Positions 28,342 through 38,053 of a stretch of 64,000 bases of DNA are shown here, piece after piece; position 1 is the first letter of the stretch, and every line of letters starts with the position of its first letter. The translations under genes and the position numbers were made by a program. A model generated the notes under the pieces. That model worked only from the letters and a program-made list of their open reading frames with translations. It ran no database searches and was not told the origin of the DNA. The DNA is from Fen-1135 sp963705275 (GTDB lineage Bacteria; Desulfobacterota; Syntrophia; Syntrophales; UBA2185): contig OY970063.1 of NCBI GenBank assembly GCA_963705275.1, forward strand, positions 558,001 to 622,000. The letters are read 5' to 3'.

Positions 28342-28796
28342 TTTTTTTCTCCTTTCCTGTTAAAAGTTGATCTAAAAATTTCCCACCCCCATAACATGAA
28401 AACATGTTGGATGGAAATAGGAAATATTATGAAAACTGCGTAGACAGTTGCAACAGGCATGCCATTGACTCGGCAGTTTAGTGTGCATCTATGCTAACAT
28501 CATGCAACGACGTTATTATTTTTATTTGTTGATAAATGAAATGTCTTTTTCCGATGACATTATGCTTTAACGTTTTGTTCAATTGACTCTGCCATTTGAA
28601 CGAAAAGTGCAATGCCATTTGAAATAAGTCAAGATTAATACGCCCTCAGCTATATATACTTGTCCTTCTCTCCTTTGTGCAAATTTGATCCCAAAGATGC
28701 CGTAATCCCTTCGGGAATATCTGTATATTTCTATTGAAAATTTACAGTCAGACCGGTAGTATCAGGTGACAACTACAACTTTTCGAGAGGTCTAAT
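28342..28796. other. intergenic region between divergent genes
   Basis: AT-rich 455 bases between the second subunit c gene and the small membrane protein gene. Promoters for both must lie here but none stands out. No gene seen. Confidence 0.4.
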
Positions 28797-28976
28797 ATGC
28801 AGGAGATCTTAACCGCAGTAACGTATCTCGTTGTATGGCTGATATGCGCTCGGGTAATCGAAATTGAAAGTGGATTGACAAAGCTTCTTATCTCCCTCGG
28901 AGCGGCCATTGGCGTCTATGTTGCAATAGGCATCAAAGAATACAAGGACAGGAAAGCCAAAGGAGCAGATGATTGA
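28797..28976 (+). CDS. small membrane protein, 59 residues
   Basis: ATG 28797 after GAGAGGTCTAAT. The protein starts MQEILTAVTYLVVWLICARV and has a second hydrophobic segment (LLISLGAAIGVYVAIGI), then a charged tail (KEYKDRKAKGADD). It is a predicted two-helix inner-membrane protein of unknown family. Its TGA stop is in the same phase as the long kinase frame that follows, so the kinase reading frame resumes directly after it. It may be a small partner of that kinase. Confidence 0.6.
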   Translation: MQEILTAVTYLVVWLICARVIEIESGLTKLLISLGAAIGVYVAIGIKEYKDRKAKGADD

Positions 28977-31900
28977 CAGATATCTGTTGCAGATTTCATA
29001 AAGAAGAACCTCAGGACTCCCATCTGGCTCACTACGCTGATAGTCATTATCATGATTATCATGTTCTCTCTGATGATCAATCAGGCGAGGGTGAAGGAGT
29101 CCGCAGAGCAATACGGGAAGCAATATATGACTATCGCCAAAGGAACGGCTGCAGGGATCGATGATCTTTTTGACAGTGTGGAGAAAAGCTTGATTATACT
29201 CTCCCGTCATCACGGTGGGAAGGCGCACTCAAATATGCGCGAGACTTATGACGACCTGCAGGGAAAGATTGAATTTCTGGCCAAAAATGACCAGAGGGGC
29301 AAGCTTATTGAGGCATATCCAAAGACTTTTCGTGACGACACCTTGAAAAACATTTCAGAAAGCCCGGCTTTTATCAAGCTGATCCAGGAAATCAAGAAGA
29401 CCGGCAAGACCAGGGTGAGCAGCCTAATTTCTGTGGATCTGAAAGCGGGCAATGGCCAGGAGAAAAAATATAGAATGGTTATCATTGGTGTTCCGGAGCT
29501 CGATTTGGACAAGAGGTACGCAGGCATCGTATATGCGGCATTGTCCCCCTCCTCGGTTCGTTGATCGATACATCAAAATTACGAAGTCTGACCTCCCGTG
29601 CGATGCGATAATTGCCGATGACACGGGAACTGTGCTTTTCCATCCACTGAATGAATTCGTCGGCGCCGATATAAGCACGGTTGTACGAGGTAAAGCGGAA
29701 CAGCCGGTATCCCTGAAAGAGGGGATGTTGAAGGACAAAGCAGGCTACGATGACTATGAACTACTCCAGACAGGAGGAAGGTTTGAAAAAAGCATCGTGG
29801 GATACGCTCCGGCCGACTTGAACAGCCGAAAGTGGTCTATCGCTGTCAGCACCCCTTATCATGTCGCTATTTCACAGATAAGAAAAACGTTCTTCATCGT
29901 CATGCTGGAGGCCTTCGTACTTATCGTAACCGTTATTGTCGGCAGCGTGCTGGTTGCGCAATCCGGCAAAAAACATCTCTTACTCGAGGAAGAGTTAAAG
30001 CACTTAAGGGACAGGGACGTCTGGAGAGAACAACTCGGCCGAGAGAAGAAAACCCTGGAAGGAATTATTGAGGGTTCTCCCATATCGACCTTTGTCATCG
30101 ACAGAGAACACAAGATCATTTTCTGGAACAAAGCGTGTGAAGAATTGATGGGCTATAAAAGCAGGGACATGATCGGCACTGATAAACAGTATATGCCCTT
30201 TTACCGCGAGAAACGGCCCGTTATCGCAGACCTCATTGTCGATAACGACATTGAAGAACTCGAAAAGTACTATGGGGAAAAGAGTCTGCATAAGTCGACA
30301 CTTATTGAAGGCGCCTATGAAGCGCGAGATTATTTCGAAAATATGGGGGGCAAGAACAGACACCTTTATTTTATGGCAGCCCCTATTTACGATGAGGGGG
30401 GAGAAATTATTGCGGCCATCGAAACTCTCCAGGACGTCACGAGAGAGGAGGAAATGGCCAGGAGCCTTACGGACAATGCCGATGCTATAAAGAACGAACT
30501 TTATGAGAACCTGAAATTGAAGAAGACCATCGAAGGCATCATCGAGGGATCCCCGATACCAACCTTCGTTATTGACAGACAGCATAAGATTATCTTCTGG
30601 AACCGCGCATGCACGGAATTAACCGGCTATGACAGCAAGGATATGATCGGCACTAACAGCCAGTACATGCCCTTTTATTCCAACAAGAGGCCCGTCATTG
30701 CGGACCTCATCGTGGACAATAACATCGAGGAGCTTGAGAAGTACTACGGGAAGAAAAGCGTGCATAAGTCAGCCGTCGCCGAGGGCGCGTATGAGGCAAG
30801 TGATTATTTTGAGAATCTGGGCGGCAAGAATCGATACATGTATTTCCTCGCGGCTCCGATCTACGATGAGAGGGGAGAGATCATCGCCGCCGTCGAGACG
30901 CTTCAGGATGTGACGAAGGAAGAAGAACTGACAAAGAATATGAAGGAGTATGCGGAAAGCCTTTCCAACGAAATATATGAGCTGATAAGGCTGCGAACGG
31001 ATCTACAACAGCTTTCCAATTACCTCCAGTCTATATTGGACAGCTCTCCGGACCGCATATTCGCTATCAGTGCGGACGGAATCATCAACTATGTTAGCCG
31101 CCTCTCGAGCGCGGATTCCGGATCGATACTCCGGCGGATGGAGGGTAGACATTTTGCGGAATTTGTCATTCCGGAGTACAGGGAGTTCATGCTCGCAAAA
31201 TGGGAAGAAGTCAAAAAAGGTGTGCATAAGCCCTTCGAGATCGAGGCGACCACGAGGCACGGCTGGAAGAGGAATCTGTTAATCACTACGGCGCCCATAA
31301 AAGGAACCGACAGGTATCTCCTGGTCCAACGGGATATAACGGAATTTAAGAATCTCGAGAAGAAATTTTATGACAGTCAAAAGCTCGCCGCTGTCGGTCA
31401 GCTATCCGCAGGTATTGCCCATGAGGTAAGAAATCCGCTTTCATCCATCAAAATGAGCCTCCAGATTCTTGAAAAAAGATTAAATCCCACCGGGAATGAT
31501 TTGAAGCGTTTTAAGATAGCAGAGAAAGAGGTTGAGCATCTCGAGAAGATAGTCAATGACATCCTGATTTATGCAAAGCCGGCGGGACCGGAACGCAAAG
31601 AGGCAGACATCAGTTCATTTCTGGAGAGTTCAATATCGATGGTGGAAAAAGAACTGTCTGAAAAAAAGATAGATGTGCAGTTTCAGAACGAACAGAGCAT
31701 TCCCCCCATAAACATTGATGCGGCAATGCTCAAGCAGGCATTTTTGAATATCTATCTCAATGCCATAGATGCAATGGAAGAAGGAGGCAGGCTTAGGATA
31801 AGAACGAGGCTTCTTACGAATGAGCACAAGCACGTCTTGATTGAAATAGAGGATAACGGTTACGGCATCGATGAAGAGGATATGCCTCACCTGTTCAATC

Positions 31901-32100
31901 CGTTCTTTACGAGAAAAAAATACGGCACGGGCCTGGGCTTGACGCAGGTTAAGAAATTCATCGATTTGCATCACGGTTCCATAGAAATAATAAGCAGAAA
32001 GGGCGAAGGAACAAAAGTAGCGGTTACTCTGCCTTTGGAAGAGGACAAAAAGAATTCTGAAACACATGTAAACGATACTGAGGGACAATTGCATGGCTAA
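28969..32100 (+). CDS. Cache-PAS sensor histidine kinase, frameshifted
   Basis: About 1,040 residues once joined. A first membrane helix (IWLTTLIVIIMIIMFSLMI) is followed by a double-Cache sensor, a second helix (FFIVMLEAFVLIVTVIVGSV), two near-identical PAS units, a third PAS, a HisKA domain with QLSAGIAHEVRNPLSSIKMS (phospho-His in AHEVRNP) and an HATPase (NAIDAMEEGG, DNGYGIDEEDMPHLFNPF, GTGLGLTQVKKF). The frame shifts near 29560. The start is uncertain: no start codon precedes the first helix in frame. ATG 28969, overlapping the upstream stop, would fit if one base is missing near 28996. Its last 8 bases overlap the response regulator gene, so they form a two-component pair. Confidence 0.85.
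30048..30995 (+). repeat. tandem 474-base duplication encoding two PAS units
   Basis: Units at about 30048-30521 and 30522-30995, each 158 codons, encode near-identical PAS domains (GIIEGSPISTFVIDREHKII and GIIEGSPIPTFVIDRQHKII). The MPFY-x3-KRPVIADLIV segment resembles PAS2/3 of the regulator at 1446, also duplicated in tandem. Confidence 0.75.
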
Positions 32101-33478
32101 GATTCTCATAATCGATGACGACAGTTCTATCTGTGAAACTATTGACCTTTATCTGACCGAAGAGGGACATGAGGTGCACACGGCCATGACCGGCACCGAC
32201 GGATTAAATAAGTTTGTGCAAACCTCGCCGGACGTTGTTATTCTCGACATAAGGCTCCCCGACATTGATGGATTCACTGTTCTTGAAGATATACGGGAGG
32301 ATGATGAGGACGCAAAGGTAATCATGATAACCGCTCATCATGACATGGACACGACAATTAACGCCATGAAGGCAGGCGCTTTCGATTATATCCGCAAACC
32401 CATCAACGTCGACGAGTTGGACATAGCTATCCGCAAAGCGCTCAAATCCATTGAGATGGAAAAAAAGATAAATGGTCTCCTCATGGAACCGTCCCGGCAG
32501 TTCAAGGTTGGAGATATTATCGGCACTGGCAAGGAGATGAGCGAGATATTCAAGACCATTGGCATAGTTTCCCAGAGCAAGACGACCGTACTGATACAGG
32601 GTGAGAGCGGAACGGGAAAGGAGCTAATCGCCAAGGTCATACACAACAACACATCGCCCAATGAGCCTTATATCGGGGTTAACTGCTCGGCGATTGTAGA
32701 AACTCTCCTCGAATCTGAACTTTTCGGACACGAGAAGGGTTCATTTACTGGCGCCTTCGCCCGGAAGTTGGGAAAGTTCGAGCTTGCCCGCTACGGTACG
32801 GTTTTTCTTGATGAGATAAGTGAGATGTCCATCAACCTGCAGGCCAAGCTCTTGAGAGTGCTCCAGGAGATGGAGTTCGAAAGAGTCGGCGGCAAGGACC
32901 GGGTTAAGGTAAACGCAAGGATCATCACTGCAACGAATAAAGATCTCAAAACCCTCGTGAAGGACGGAAGATTCCGGGATGACCTTTTCTATCGCCTCAA
33001 TATCGTATCTATAAATATTCCGCCCCTCAGGGAGCGGAGAGGAGACATCGCGCCCCTCGTCGATTATCTGATCACCAAGATTAACCGCGATCTTCATAAG
33101 CGTATCTTAGGCGTATCTGACGAGTTAATGGATATCTTCATGAAGTACAGCTGGCCGGGAAATGTCAGAGAATTGGAGAATCTCCTGGTGAGGGCCGTTG
33201 TCGTCGCCAAGGGACAGATCCTCGGCAGAGGAGATTTTCCGGATCTGCTGGAGGATCTGGAAAATAAGTGCGAGTCTGAAAAAACCGGCGGAATTGACTT
33301 CATGGAAGCAGGAAAGCTACTGACACTGGATGAGATTGAAGAGAGATACATCCGGAAAGTCATCAAAGAAAGCGGCAACAAAACGAAGGGAGAGATATGC
33401 GAGATACTTGGCATCTCCCGGCCGACCTTTGAAAGGAAACTCGAAAAATACGGGATTACACTTGAACTTGACGGATGA
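32093..33478 (+). CDS. sigma-54-dependent response regulator (NtrC family)
   Basis: A 461-residue partner of the upstream kinase. The receiver domain (1-120) has the acidic pair in IIDDDSSIC and phospho-Asp in DVVILDIRLPD. The AAA+ domain (about 140-370) has Walker A GESGTGKE, the sigma-54 loop as GSFTGA rather than GAFTGA, and the RLNIVSINIPPLRER segment. The C-terminal Fis-type helix-turn-helix includes KGEICEILGISRPTFERKL. ATG 32093 overlaps the kinase end by 8 bases. It should activate sigma-54 promoters when phosphorylated; targets are unknown. Confidence 0.93.
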   Translation: MAKILIIDDDSSICETIDLYLTEEGHEVHTAMTGTDGLNKFVQTSPDVVILDIRLPDIDGFTVLEDIREDDEDAKVIMITAHHDMDTTINAMKAGAFDYIRKPINVDELDIAIRKALKSIEMEKKINGLLMEPSRQFKVGDIIGTGKEMSEIFKTIGIVSQSKTTVLIQGESGTGKELIAKVIHNNTSPNEPYIGVNCSAIVETLLESELFGHEKGSFTGAFARKLGKFELARYGTVFLDEISEMSINLQAKLLRVLQEMEFERVGGKDRVKVNARIITATNKDLKTLVKDGRFRDDLFYRLNIVSINIPPLRERRGDIAPLVDYLITKINRDLHKRILGVSDELMDIFMKYSWPGNVRELENLLVRAVVVAKGQILGRGDFPDLLEDLENKCESEKTGGIDFMEAGKLLTLDEIEERYIRKVIKESGNKTKGEICEILGISRPTFERKLEKYGITLELDG

Positions 33479-33529
33479 AATCATTTCGCAAAATGCCTTC
33501 CAAAATAATGCAGCGGTTAAAACAGGATC

Positions 33530-34123
33530 ATGAAAATAGTATCGGCAGAATTTGTCAAATCTGCTACTGACCCATCCCAATATCCCGAAGGGAAACTGCC
33601 CGAGATTGCCTTTGCCGGCAGGTCCAACGTGGGAAAATCTTCTCTCATCAATACCATTGCCCGGAAAAAGAATCTTGCCAAGACAAGCAGCACGCCCGGT
33701 TGCACCCGGCTCATTAATTTCTTCATCGTTAACAATGAGATTTCCCTCGTGGACCTGCCGGGATATGGTTACGCAAGAGCGCCGATAGCATCAAGAAGAG
33801 AATGGGGACCGATGATTGAAACGTACCTCAAGCGCAGGGAGTCATTAGAATCTGTCATCGTTATTCTTGACGTGCGAAGACACCCTTCGGAACAGGATAT
33901 CACCCTCATCAACTGGCTCCACCACTATGAGATAATTCCCACAATCGTCCTCACAAAGATAGACAAGATCTCCCGAAGTCAGGCAAAGGTCTGTCAGCGC
34001 AAGATAAAAGAACTGCTGGCACTGACCACGGATCCCATCCTTTTTTCCGCGCGGACTGGAGAAGGAAAAGATGTCATCTGGGGCGCAATAAAAGACCTAT
34101 TGGCCGGAAATAAACCTGCCTGA
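33530..34123 (+). CDS. engB: ribosome biogenesis GTPase EngB/YsxC
   Basis: A 197-residue GTPase needed for large-subunit assembly. G1 is AGRSNVGKSSLIN, G3 is VDLPGYGYARAP and G4 is LTKIDKI. Length matches the family. It begins 52 bases after the response regulator and is unrelated to it functionally. ATG 33530 has AGGATC just upstream, a weak ribosome site. Confidence 0.94.
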   Translation: MKIVSAEFVKSATDPSQYPEGKLPEIAFAGRSNVGKSSLINTIARKKNLAKTSSTPGCTRLINFFIVNNEISLVDLPGYGYARAPIASRREWGPMIETYLKRRESLESVIVILDVRRHPSEQDITLINWLHHYEIIPTIVLTKIDKISRSQAKVCQRKIKELLALTTDPILFSARTGEGKDVIWGAIKDLLAGNKPA

Positions 34124-34462
34124 ATTATCCTTCCTGCCAGATTCCTTCATGCGTTTTATGGGCATATCCCGCCAATGCCGAAGGCCTAAGATGTAGATGA
34201 TATCCCCTTATCGGGCGCGGATTCCCGCTCCATAGGGCCCGCGGTGAGACGGGTAACAATTTCTCGTTTCATTCAAGACCATTGAATGTTTCTTTAAATC
34301 TCCTGCCCCTGCGAGCAGTCCAGAAACCGGGCTTATAAAAGGCCGGATAACAAATGCCTCATATTATCCATATGTTAAGAGTATCATGCAACTATCCTGA
34401 AAACTGGCACGATTATTTCATTACTACTAGTTAAAGAAACAGAAACGCAGGAGGATGCGCAC
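34124..34462. other. non-coding gap
   Basis: About 340 bases without a gene. A GC-rich segment near 34215-34255 (GGGCGCGGATTCCCGCTCC and following) could fold, but matches no RNA family I know. A clear ribosome site, GCAGGAGG, precedes the next gene. Confidence 0.4.
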
Positions 34463-34738
34463 ATGAAAAAGATAATAGAGACATTGGTTCTCTCAGTATT
34501 TGTCGTCCTGGTAACAGCGACTTTCGGACTTGCCGAGTATGCGGTGACAAGTGTGAGGGACTTTCCCTACTTCCAGTTTGGCTGTCTGATTGTAGGCGGC
34601 GTGACAATTATCTCACTGCGACACAAATACCAGAAGATGTACACGCGGGAGTTGGTAGCCGTTTTTTGTCTTTATACTATGCTCATCGCGCTCTTCACAG
34701 TGCCGGTAATCACCGCCATTAGGACTGTAGTGAGCTGA
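34463..34738 (+). CDS. small membrane protein, 91 residues
   Basis: Starts MKKIIETLVLSVFVVLVTAT with a signal-like helix, then two more hydrophobic segments (FPYFQFGCLIVGGVTIISL and LVAVFCLYTMLIALFTVPVI). ATG 34463 after GCAGGAGGATGCGCAC. I recognise no family. It is 69 bases upstream of an AtpZ/AtpI-like gene and may be co-transcribed with it. Confidence 0.6.
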   Translation: MKKIIETLVLSVFVVLVTATFGLAEYAVTSVRDFPYFQFGCLIVGGVTIISLRHKYQKMYTRELVAVFCLYTMLIALFTVPVITAIRTVVS

Positions 34739-34807
34739 GGCTACTCGTATGACTGTCGTTCCCCGCGGTGAGATATATAGCCTCGGAGGAGACAGGAGGC
34801 AATCGGT

Positions 34808-35041
34808 ATGGCAGCAATAACTAAGACACAGCAGCAACGGAGTTACCGTTCCGTGCTCATTATGAGTGCATGGGGACACGTTATCGTGATTCTCTCATTT
34901 CTGTTCCTCTATGTGGGAAAGCTCTTGGATGAGCTTGCAGGGACATCTCCCAGCTTCATGTTCGGGTTATTTTTTCTCGCATTGTTTGCCGGCATCGGCA
35001 GATTTTATAAAGAGGCGTGGTTGAAGCGGAAGGATGTCTGA
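34808..35041 (+). CDS. AtpZ/AtpI-like small membrane protein
   Basis: A 77-residue protein with two helices around a short polar loop: VIVILSFLFLYVGKLLDEL, then TSP, then SFMFGLFFLALFAGIGRFY. The G-K-x-LDE-x-x-x-TSP pattern resembles the AtpZ/AtpI proteins linked to F0F1 ATP synthase assembly. No other atp gene is next to it here, though two subunit c genes lie 7-9 kb upstream. Function by similarity only. Confidence 0.5.
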   Translation: MAAITKTQQQRSYRSVLIMSAWGHVIVILSFLFLYVGKLLDELAGTSPSFMFGLFFLALFAGIGRFYKEAWLKRKDV

Positions 35042-35090
35042 GATTCTCCCGGATGTTGACCACTTCTCTTCTACGATCTATGAATGTCCT

Positions 35091-35127
35091 AAGCCCTGTG
35101 ACGCAACGGATCAGCGTTACGGGGCTT
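35091..35127 (+). terminator. hairpin terminator
   Basis: AAGCCCTGTGACGC (35091-35104) pairs with GCGTTACGGGGCTT (35114-35127) with one G-U and one mismatch. Only a weak T-tail follows. Confidence 0.6.
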
Positions 35128-35243
35128 ATTCACTTGCGCAGGTTTTTCGTTTGCTTCACGCACCGATACCGTTGATGGAGAGCTTCTCCCCATGAAGCAC
35201 GGTGTCAAACGTCTTTCCGGCTTATAATGGGGCATATATTGAC

Positions 35244-35272
35244 TTGACACACCCTATGTGAATCCATATACT
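35244..35272 (+). promoter_or_regulatory. strong sigma-70-type promoter of hypC
   Basis: TTGACA (35244-35249) and TATACT (35267-35272), exactly 17 bases apart, about 100 bases before hypC. Confidence 0.7.
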
Positions 35273-35372
35273 TTGCCTGGAAAATAATTCATGACATCAT
35301 CTGCCGTAATTGCGTTAATCCGCCCTTATGATCAGAAATGTTGATATTACAAGACAGGAGAAATAATAAAAA

Positions 35373-35603
35373 ATGTGCCTCGGATTCCCCGGAAAGATAA
35401 TTTCGATAGATGAGAATAAGCTCGCTATTGTCGATATAAGCGGTACGCGTCGGGAAGCTCGTCTGGACCTGGTTGATGATGATACAACGGTTGGCGACTA
35501 TGTAATCTGCCACGCCGGTTACGCCATTCATAAGATAGACGAGGATCTGGCACGGGAGATGCTGGATTGCCTGAAAGCAGTGATAGAAGGCGAAGCATAT
35601 TGA
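35373..35603 (+). CDS. hypC: hydrogenase maturation chaperone HypC
   Basis: A 76-residue chaperone that carries the Fe(CN)2CO unit to the hydrogenase large subunit. The N terminus MCLGFPGKI is the family signature; Cys2, exposed after Met removal, is the functional ligand. A ribosome site, ACAGGAGAAATAATAAAA, precedes ATG 35373. hypE follows 200 bases later, but hypD, normally HypC's partner, is absent from the window. The ech hydrogenase operon 2 kb away is the likely client. Confidence 0.95.
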   Translation: MCLGFPGKIISIDENKLAIVDISGTRREARLDLVDDDTTVGDYVICHAGYAIHKIDEDLAREMLDCLKAVIEGEAY

Positions 35604-35804
35604 CGAGCCCTCCACCCTGCAATTGAAAGCTTTCAGAATGCCCATTCCCGCCTCATCCCACCCGGGGGCAGGTGTGTCGTATCTATTTACCCGCATCGCC
35701 TGCAATCGTGAATCTTTAAGATTTATGCTTTTTAAGAAACTATCCCTGTTTATCCAATTTTTAAATTCGTAGAAAATAATCTGGTTTGAGAGGGGCCTCT
35801 AAAG

Positions 35805-36815
35805 ATGCAATTCGACAAAATTATGCTGGATCATGGGGGGGGTGGCTTATTGATGAATGAACTGATCGCCCATAAATTCCTCCCCAAATTGAAAAATGCA
35901 TATCTGGAACGCATGGAAGATAGCGCCGTTTTTGATATAGGTAATGTTAAGCTCTGTTTTTCCACCGATTCTTACGTGGTGAGCCCTATTTTCTTCCCCG
36001 GCGGCGATATCGGCTCCCTATCCGTACATGGTACAGTCAATGATATTGCGGTGTGTGGCGGTATCCCCCTCTTTCTGAGCGCCGGCTTCATTCTCGAAGA
36101 AGGTTTCAGCATGGACGATTTGGAGAAGATTATTGCGTCCATGGCGCTGGCGGCGGCAAACGCCGGTGTACAGATTGTTACAGGAGATACCAAGGTGGTG
36201 GCAAGGGGGGCTGCCGACGGAATCTTCATAAATGTTTCCGGGATCGGCGTCATCAAGTACAATGGAGTAATCTCTCCCAGAAGTGTGATGCCGGGAGATA
36301 AGGTGATCATTAACGGAACCATTGGAGATCACGGAGCCGCAATATTATGCAAACGTCAGGATCTGGGCTTTAAGTCCGAGATTATATCGGATTCAGCCCC
36401 TCTAAATTCGCTCGTGCAGAGCATCCTCTGTGCCAGTCCCAATATTCACTGCATGAGAGATGTAACGAGAGGCGGTCTGGGCGCAATTATGTGTGAAATA
36501 GCGACGCAGTCGGAGTGTCAGATCACACTTGAGGAAAGAGATATTCCGGTAAAGGAAGAGGTAAGAGGCGTATGCGAGATTCTGGGAGTCGATCCGCTAT
36601 TCCTGGCAAATGAGGGAAAGATGGTAGCGTTCTGCCCGCCGGAAGATACTGCAAGGGTTATGAAGGTCATGGCAGAACACAAGCATGGCGCGGCTGCCGC
36701 CATCATCGGTGAAGTCGGCAAGAAAGGCCGTGGCCGTCTCTTGTTGAATACCGTCATCGGCGGCTCGAGGGAAATTGACCTTCCGACGGGTGAATTAGTA
36801 CCTCGGATTTGCTGA
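35805..36815 (+). CDS. hypE: hydrogenase maturation protein HypE
   Basis: A 336-residue ATP-dependent dehydratase that converts the carbamoyl group on its C-terminal Cys into cyanide for the NiFe site. The start MQFDKIMLDHGGGG and the end LVPRIC match the family; the terminal Cys is the modified residue. The ATP-binding stretch DVTRGGLGAIMCEIA is present. ATG 35805 after GAGGGGCCTCTAAAG. HypF, its carbamoyl donor, is not in the window. Confidence 0.96.
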   Translation: MQFDKIMLDHGGGGLLMNELIAHKFLPKLKNAYLERMEDSAVFDIGNVKLCFSTDSYVVSPIFFPGGDIGSLSVHGTVNDIAVCGGIPLFLSAGFILEEGFSMDDLEKIIASMALAAANAGVQIVTGDTKVVARGAADGIFINVSGIGVIKYNGVISPRSVMPGDKVIINGTIGDHGAAILCKRQDLGFKSEIISDSAPLNSLVQSILCASPNIHCMRDVTRGGLGAIMCEIATQSECQITLEERDIPVKEEVRGVCEILGVDPLFLANEGKMVAFCPPEDTARVMKVMAEHKHGAAAAIIGEVGKKGRGRLLLNTVIGGSREIDLPTGELVPRIC

Positions 36816-36957
36816 CTTAGATGTTTCATTTCGCAAGAAAAGAGGTTAAAATATAAGAACGTTATTTGCTGATATTATTTATTTTCCGCGGTCATTTAGG
36901 CGGTATGATCAAGCATAAGAATGTCGTCGCGAATCTTGAGAAGGGAGGTAAATACAC

Positions 36958-37440
36958 TTGGTTTCGATAAATCAACTGAAGGGCTACAAATTTTTTAAAG
37001 GATTCACCGATGAAGAGCTCAAGAAATTGGCGGATATAGCAACAGAGGAGTCTTATAAGTCCGGTCTCCAGTTATGGAAGAAGGGGGATCCGGCGAATAA
37101 GGCCTACTTCCTGGAAGAAGGCAAGGTCATCCTGGTGATGGATGCTTACATGGGGCCGCAAAGACCCCCGATGCAGGTGACTGTGGACATAGTCACGAAG
37201 GGTGAAGGCATGGGATGGTCCTCAGTCGTTGAACCTTATCTCTACACATTAGGAGCTCGATGTATCGATGACTCGAAGGTAATAGCTCTCGATGCCGTGA
37301 AATTAAGGAATATTTTCAATGAGGATGTGGCATTAGGATTTAAATTCATGCATGCCACGGCAAAGGTAGTGGCAACCCGTTTGACTCACACCGAGATCAT
37401 ATTGGTTGGTGAGCGCGGACTGTCTATTTTGAGTGAATGA
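36958..37440 (+). CDS. cyclic-nucleotide-binding domain protein
   Basis: A 160-residue protein made of one cNMP-binding fold (FFKGFTDEELKKLADIATEE, then LQLWKKGDPANKAYFLEEGKV, then GEGMGWSSVVEPYLYTLGAR). No DNA-binding domain follows, so it is not a CRP-type regulator; it may be a sensor subunit. The start appears to be TTG 36958, placed after GAAGGGAGGTAAATACAC. It sits between hypE and the 3' end of the ech operon on the opposite strand. Ligand unknown. Confidence 0.8.
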   Translation: MVSINQLKGYKFFKGFTDEELKKLADIATEESYKSGLQLWKKGDPANKAYFLEEGKVILVMDAYMGPQRPPMQVTVDIVTKGEGMGWSSVVEPYLYTLGARCIDDSKVIALDAVKLRNIFNEDVALGFKFMHATAKVVATRLTHTEIILVGERGLSILSE

Positions 37441-37567
37441 TAAGAATATTAGTAAGGGTCGAGAGCATCATCTACAGAAAGAACGGCTGGCCTTGATCCG
37501 CCAGCGAAATTGAGATCCTGACCGAACCGCTTCACCGGTTATATTTAGGATGTCGTCTTCCACAAAA

Positions 37568-37603
37568 AAGCAGGCAAAACACGTCTTGATGTTTTGCCTG
37601 CTT
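37568..37603 (-). terminator. terminator at the end of the ech operon
   Basis: AAGCAGGCAAAAC (37568-37580) pairs with GTTTTGCCTGCTT (37591-37603), a 13-base-pair stem. On the minus strand a T-run follows, so it ends ech; on the plus strand it may also serve the cNMP gene. Confidence 0.85.
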
Positions 37604-37630
37604 CATTATTTCGCGCTAAGAAGTTAACCT

Positions 37631-38029
37631 TCAGTCGCTCCCTTTCTCCACTTCCTGTTTCTTGACTTTGTCCGCGCTTTCCCGCAGATGCGCCAGACGA
37701 GTAGACTTATGCAACTCGACAGGTTTATCATAGAGGGAGGGACGCCATTTATAAATCAATTCTATGGCATCAGAGGGGCATGCCTGCACGCAAACCTCGC
37801 AGACTATGCACCTGAGCGGATAGAACGCAAGCTCGTTCTTTTCCTTGTCTGTTGTAATAGCGACTGACGGACAGCGAAGGGCACATACCCCGCACATAGT
37901 ACACTTATCGTCCAGGAATACTACATGGCCTCGGGCGTTTTCAAAAGGCTCCCGTACCTGAACCGGATACATCCGGGTGGCATATCCGGTGAAGAGGTTT
38001 TTCAAGATGGTCGGTAACATGATGGGCAT
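37631..38029 (-). CDS. echF: Ech hydrogenase ferredoxin-like subunit EchF
   Basis: A 132-residue NuoI-like protein with two [4Fe-4S] motifs: CTMCGVCALRCP (about residues 41-52) and CIVCEVCVQACP (about 71-82). It is the likely entry point for ferredoxin electrons into the hydrogenase. Start ATG 38029 after AAAGGAG with an 11-base spacer. It is the last gene of the six-gene operon and is followed by a strong terminator. Confidence 0.9.
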   Translation of the reverse strand: MPIMLPTILKNLFTGYATRMYPVQVREPFENARGHVVFLDDKCTMCGVCALRCPSVAITTDKEKNELAFYPLRCIVCEVCVQACPSDAIELIYKWRPSLYDKPVELHKSTRLAHLRESADKVKKQEVEKGSD

Positions 38030-38053
38030 TTATTCACATACTCCTTTCGCCTC

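Larger units (their letters stand above)
35042..35372. other. gap with terminator and hypC promoter
   Basis: Contains the hairpin at 35091-35127 and the promoter at 35244-35272; no gene. Confidence 0.6.

Noticed and set aside
28974..28976. second selenocysteine UGA between the small ORF and the kinase
   Set aside because: No Cys is expected there in either family, and an overlapping ATG offers a simpler start.
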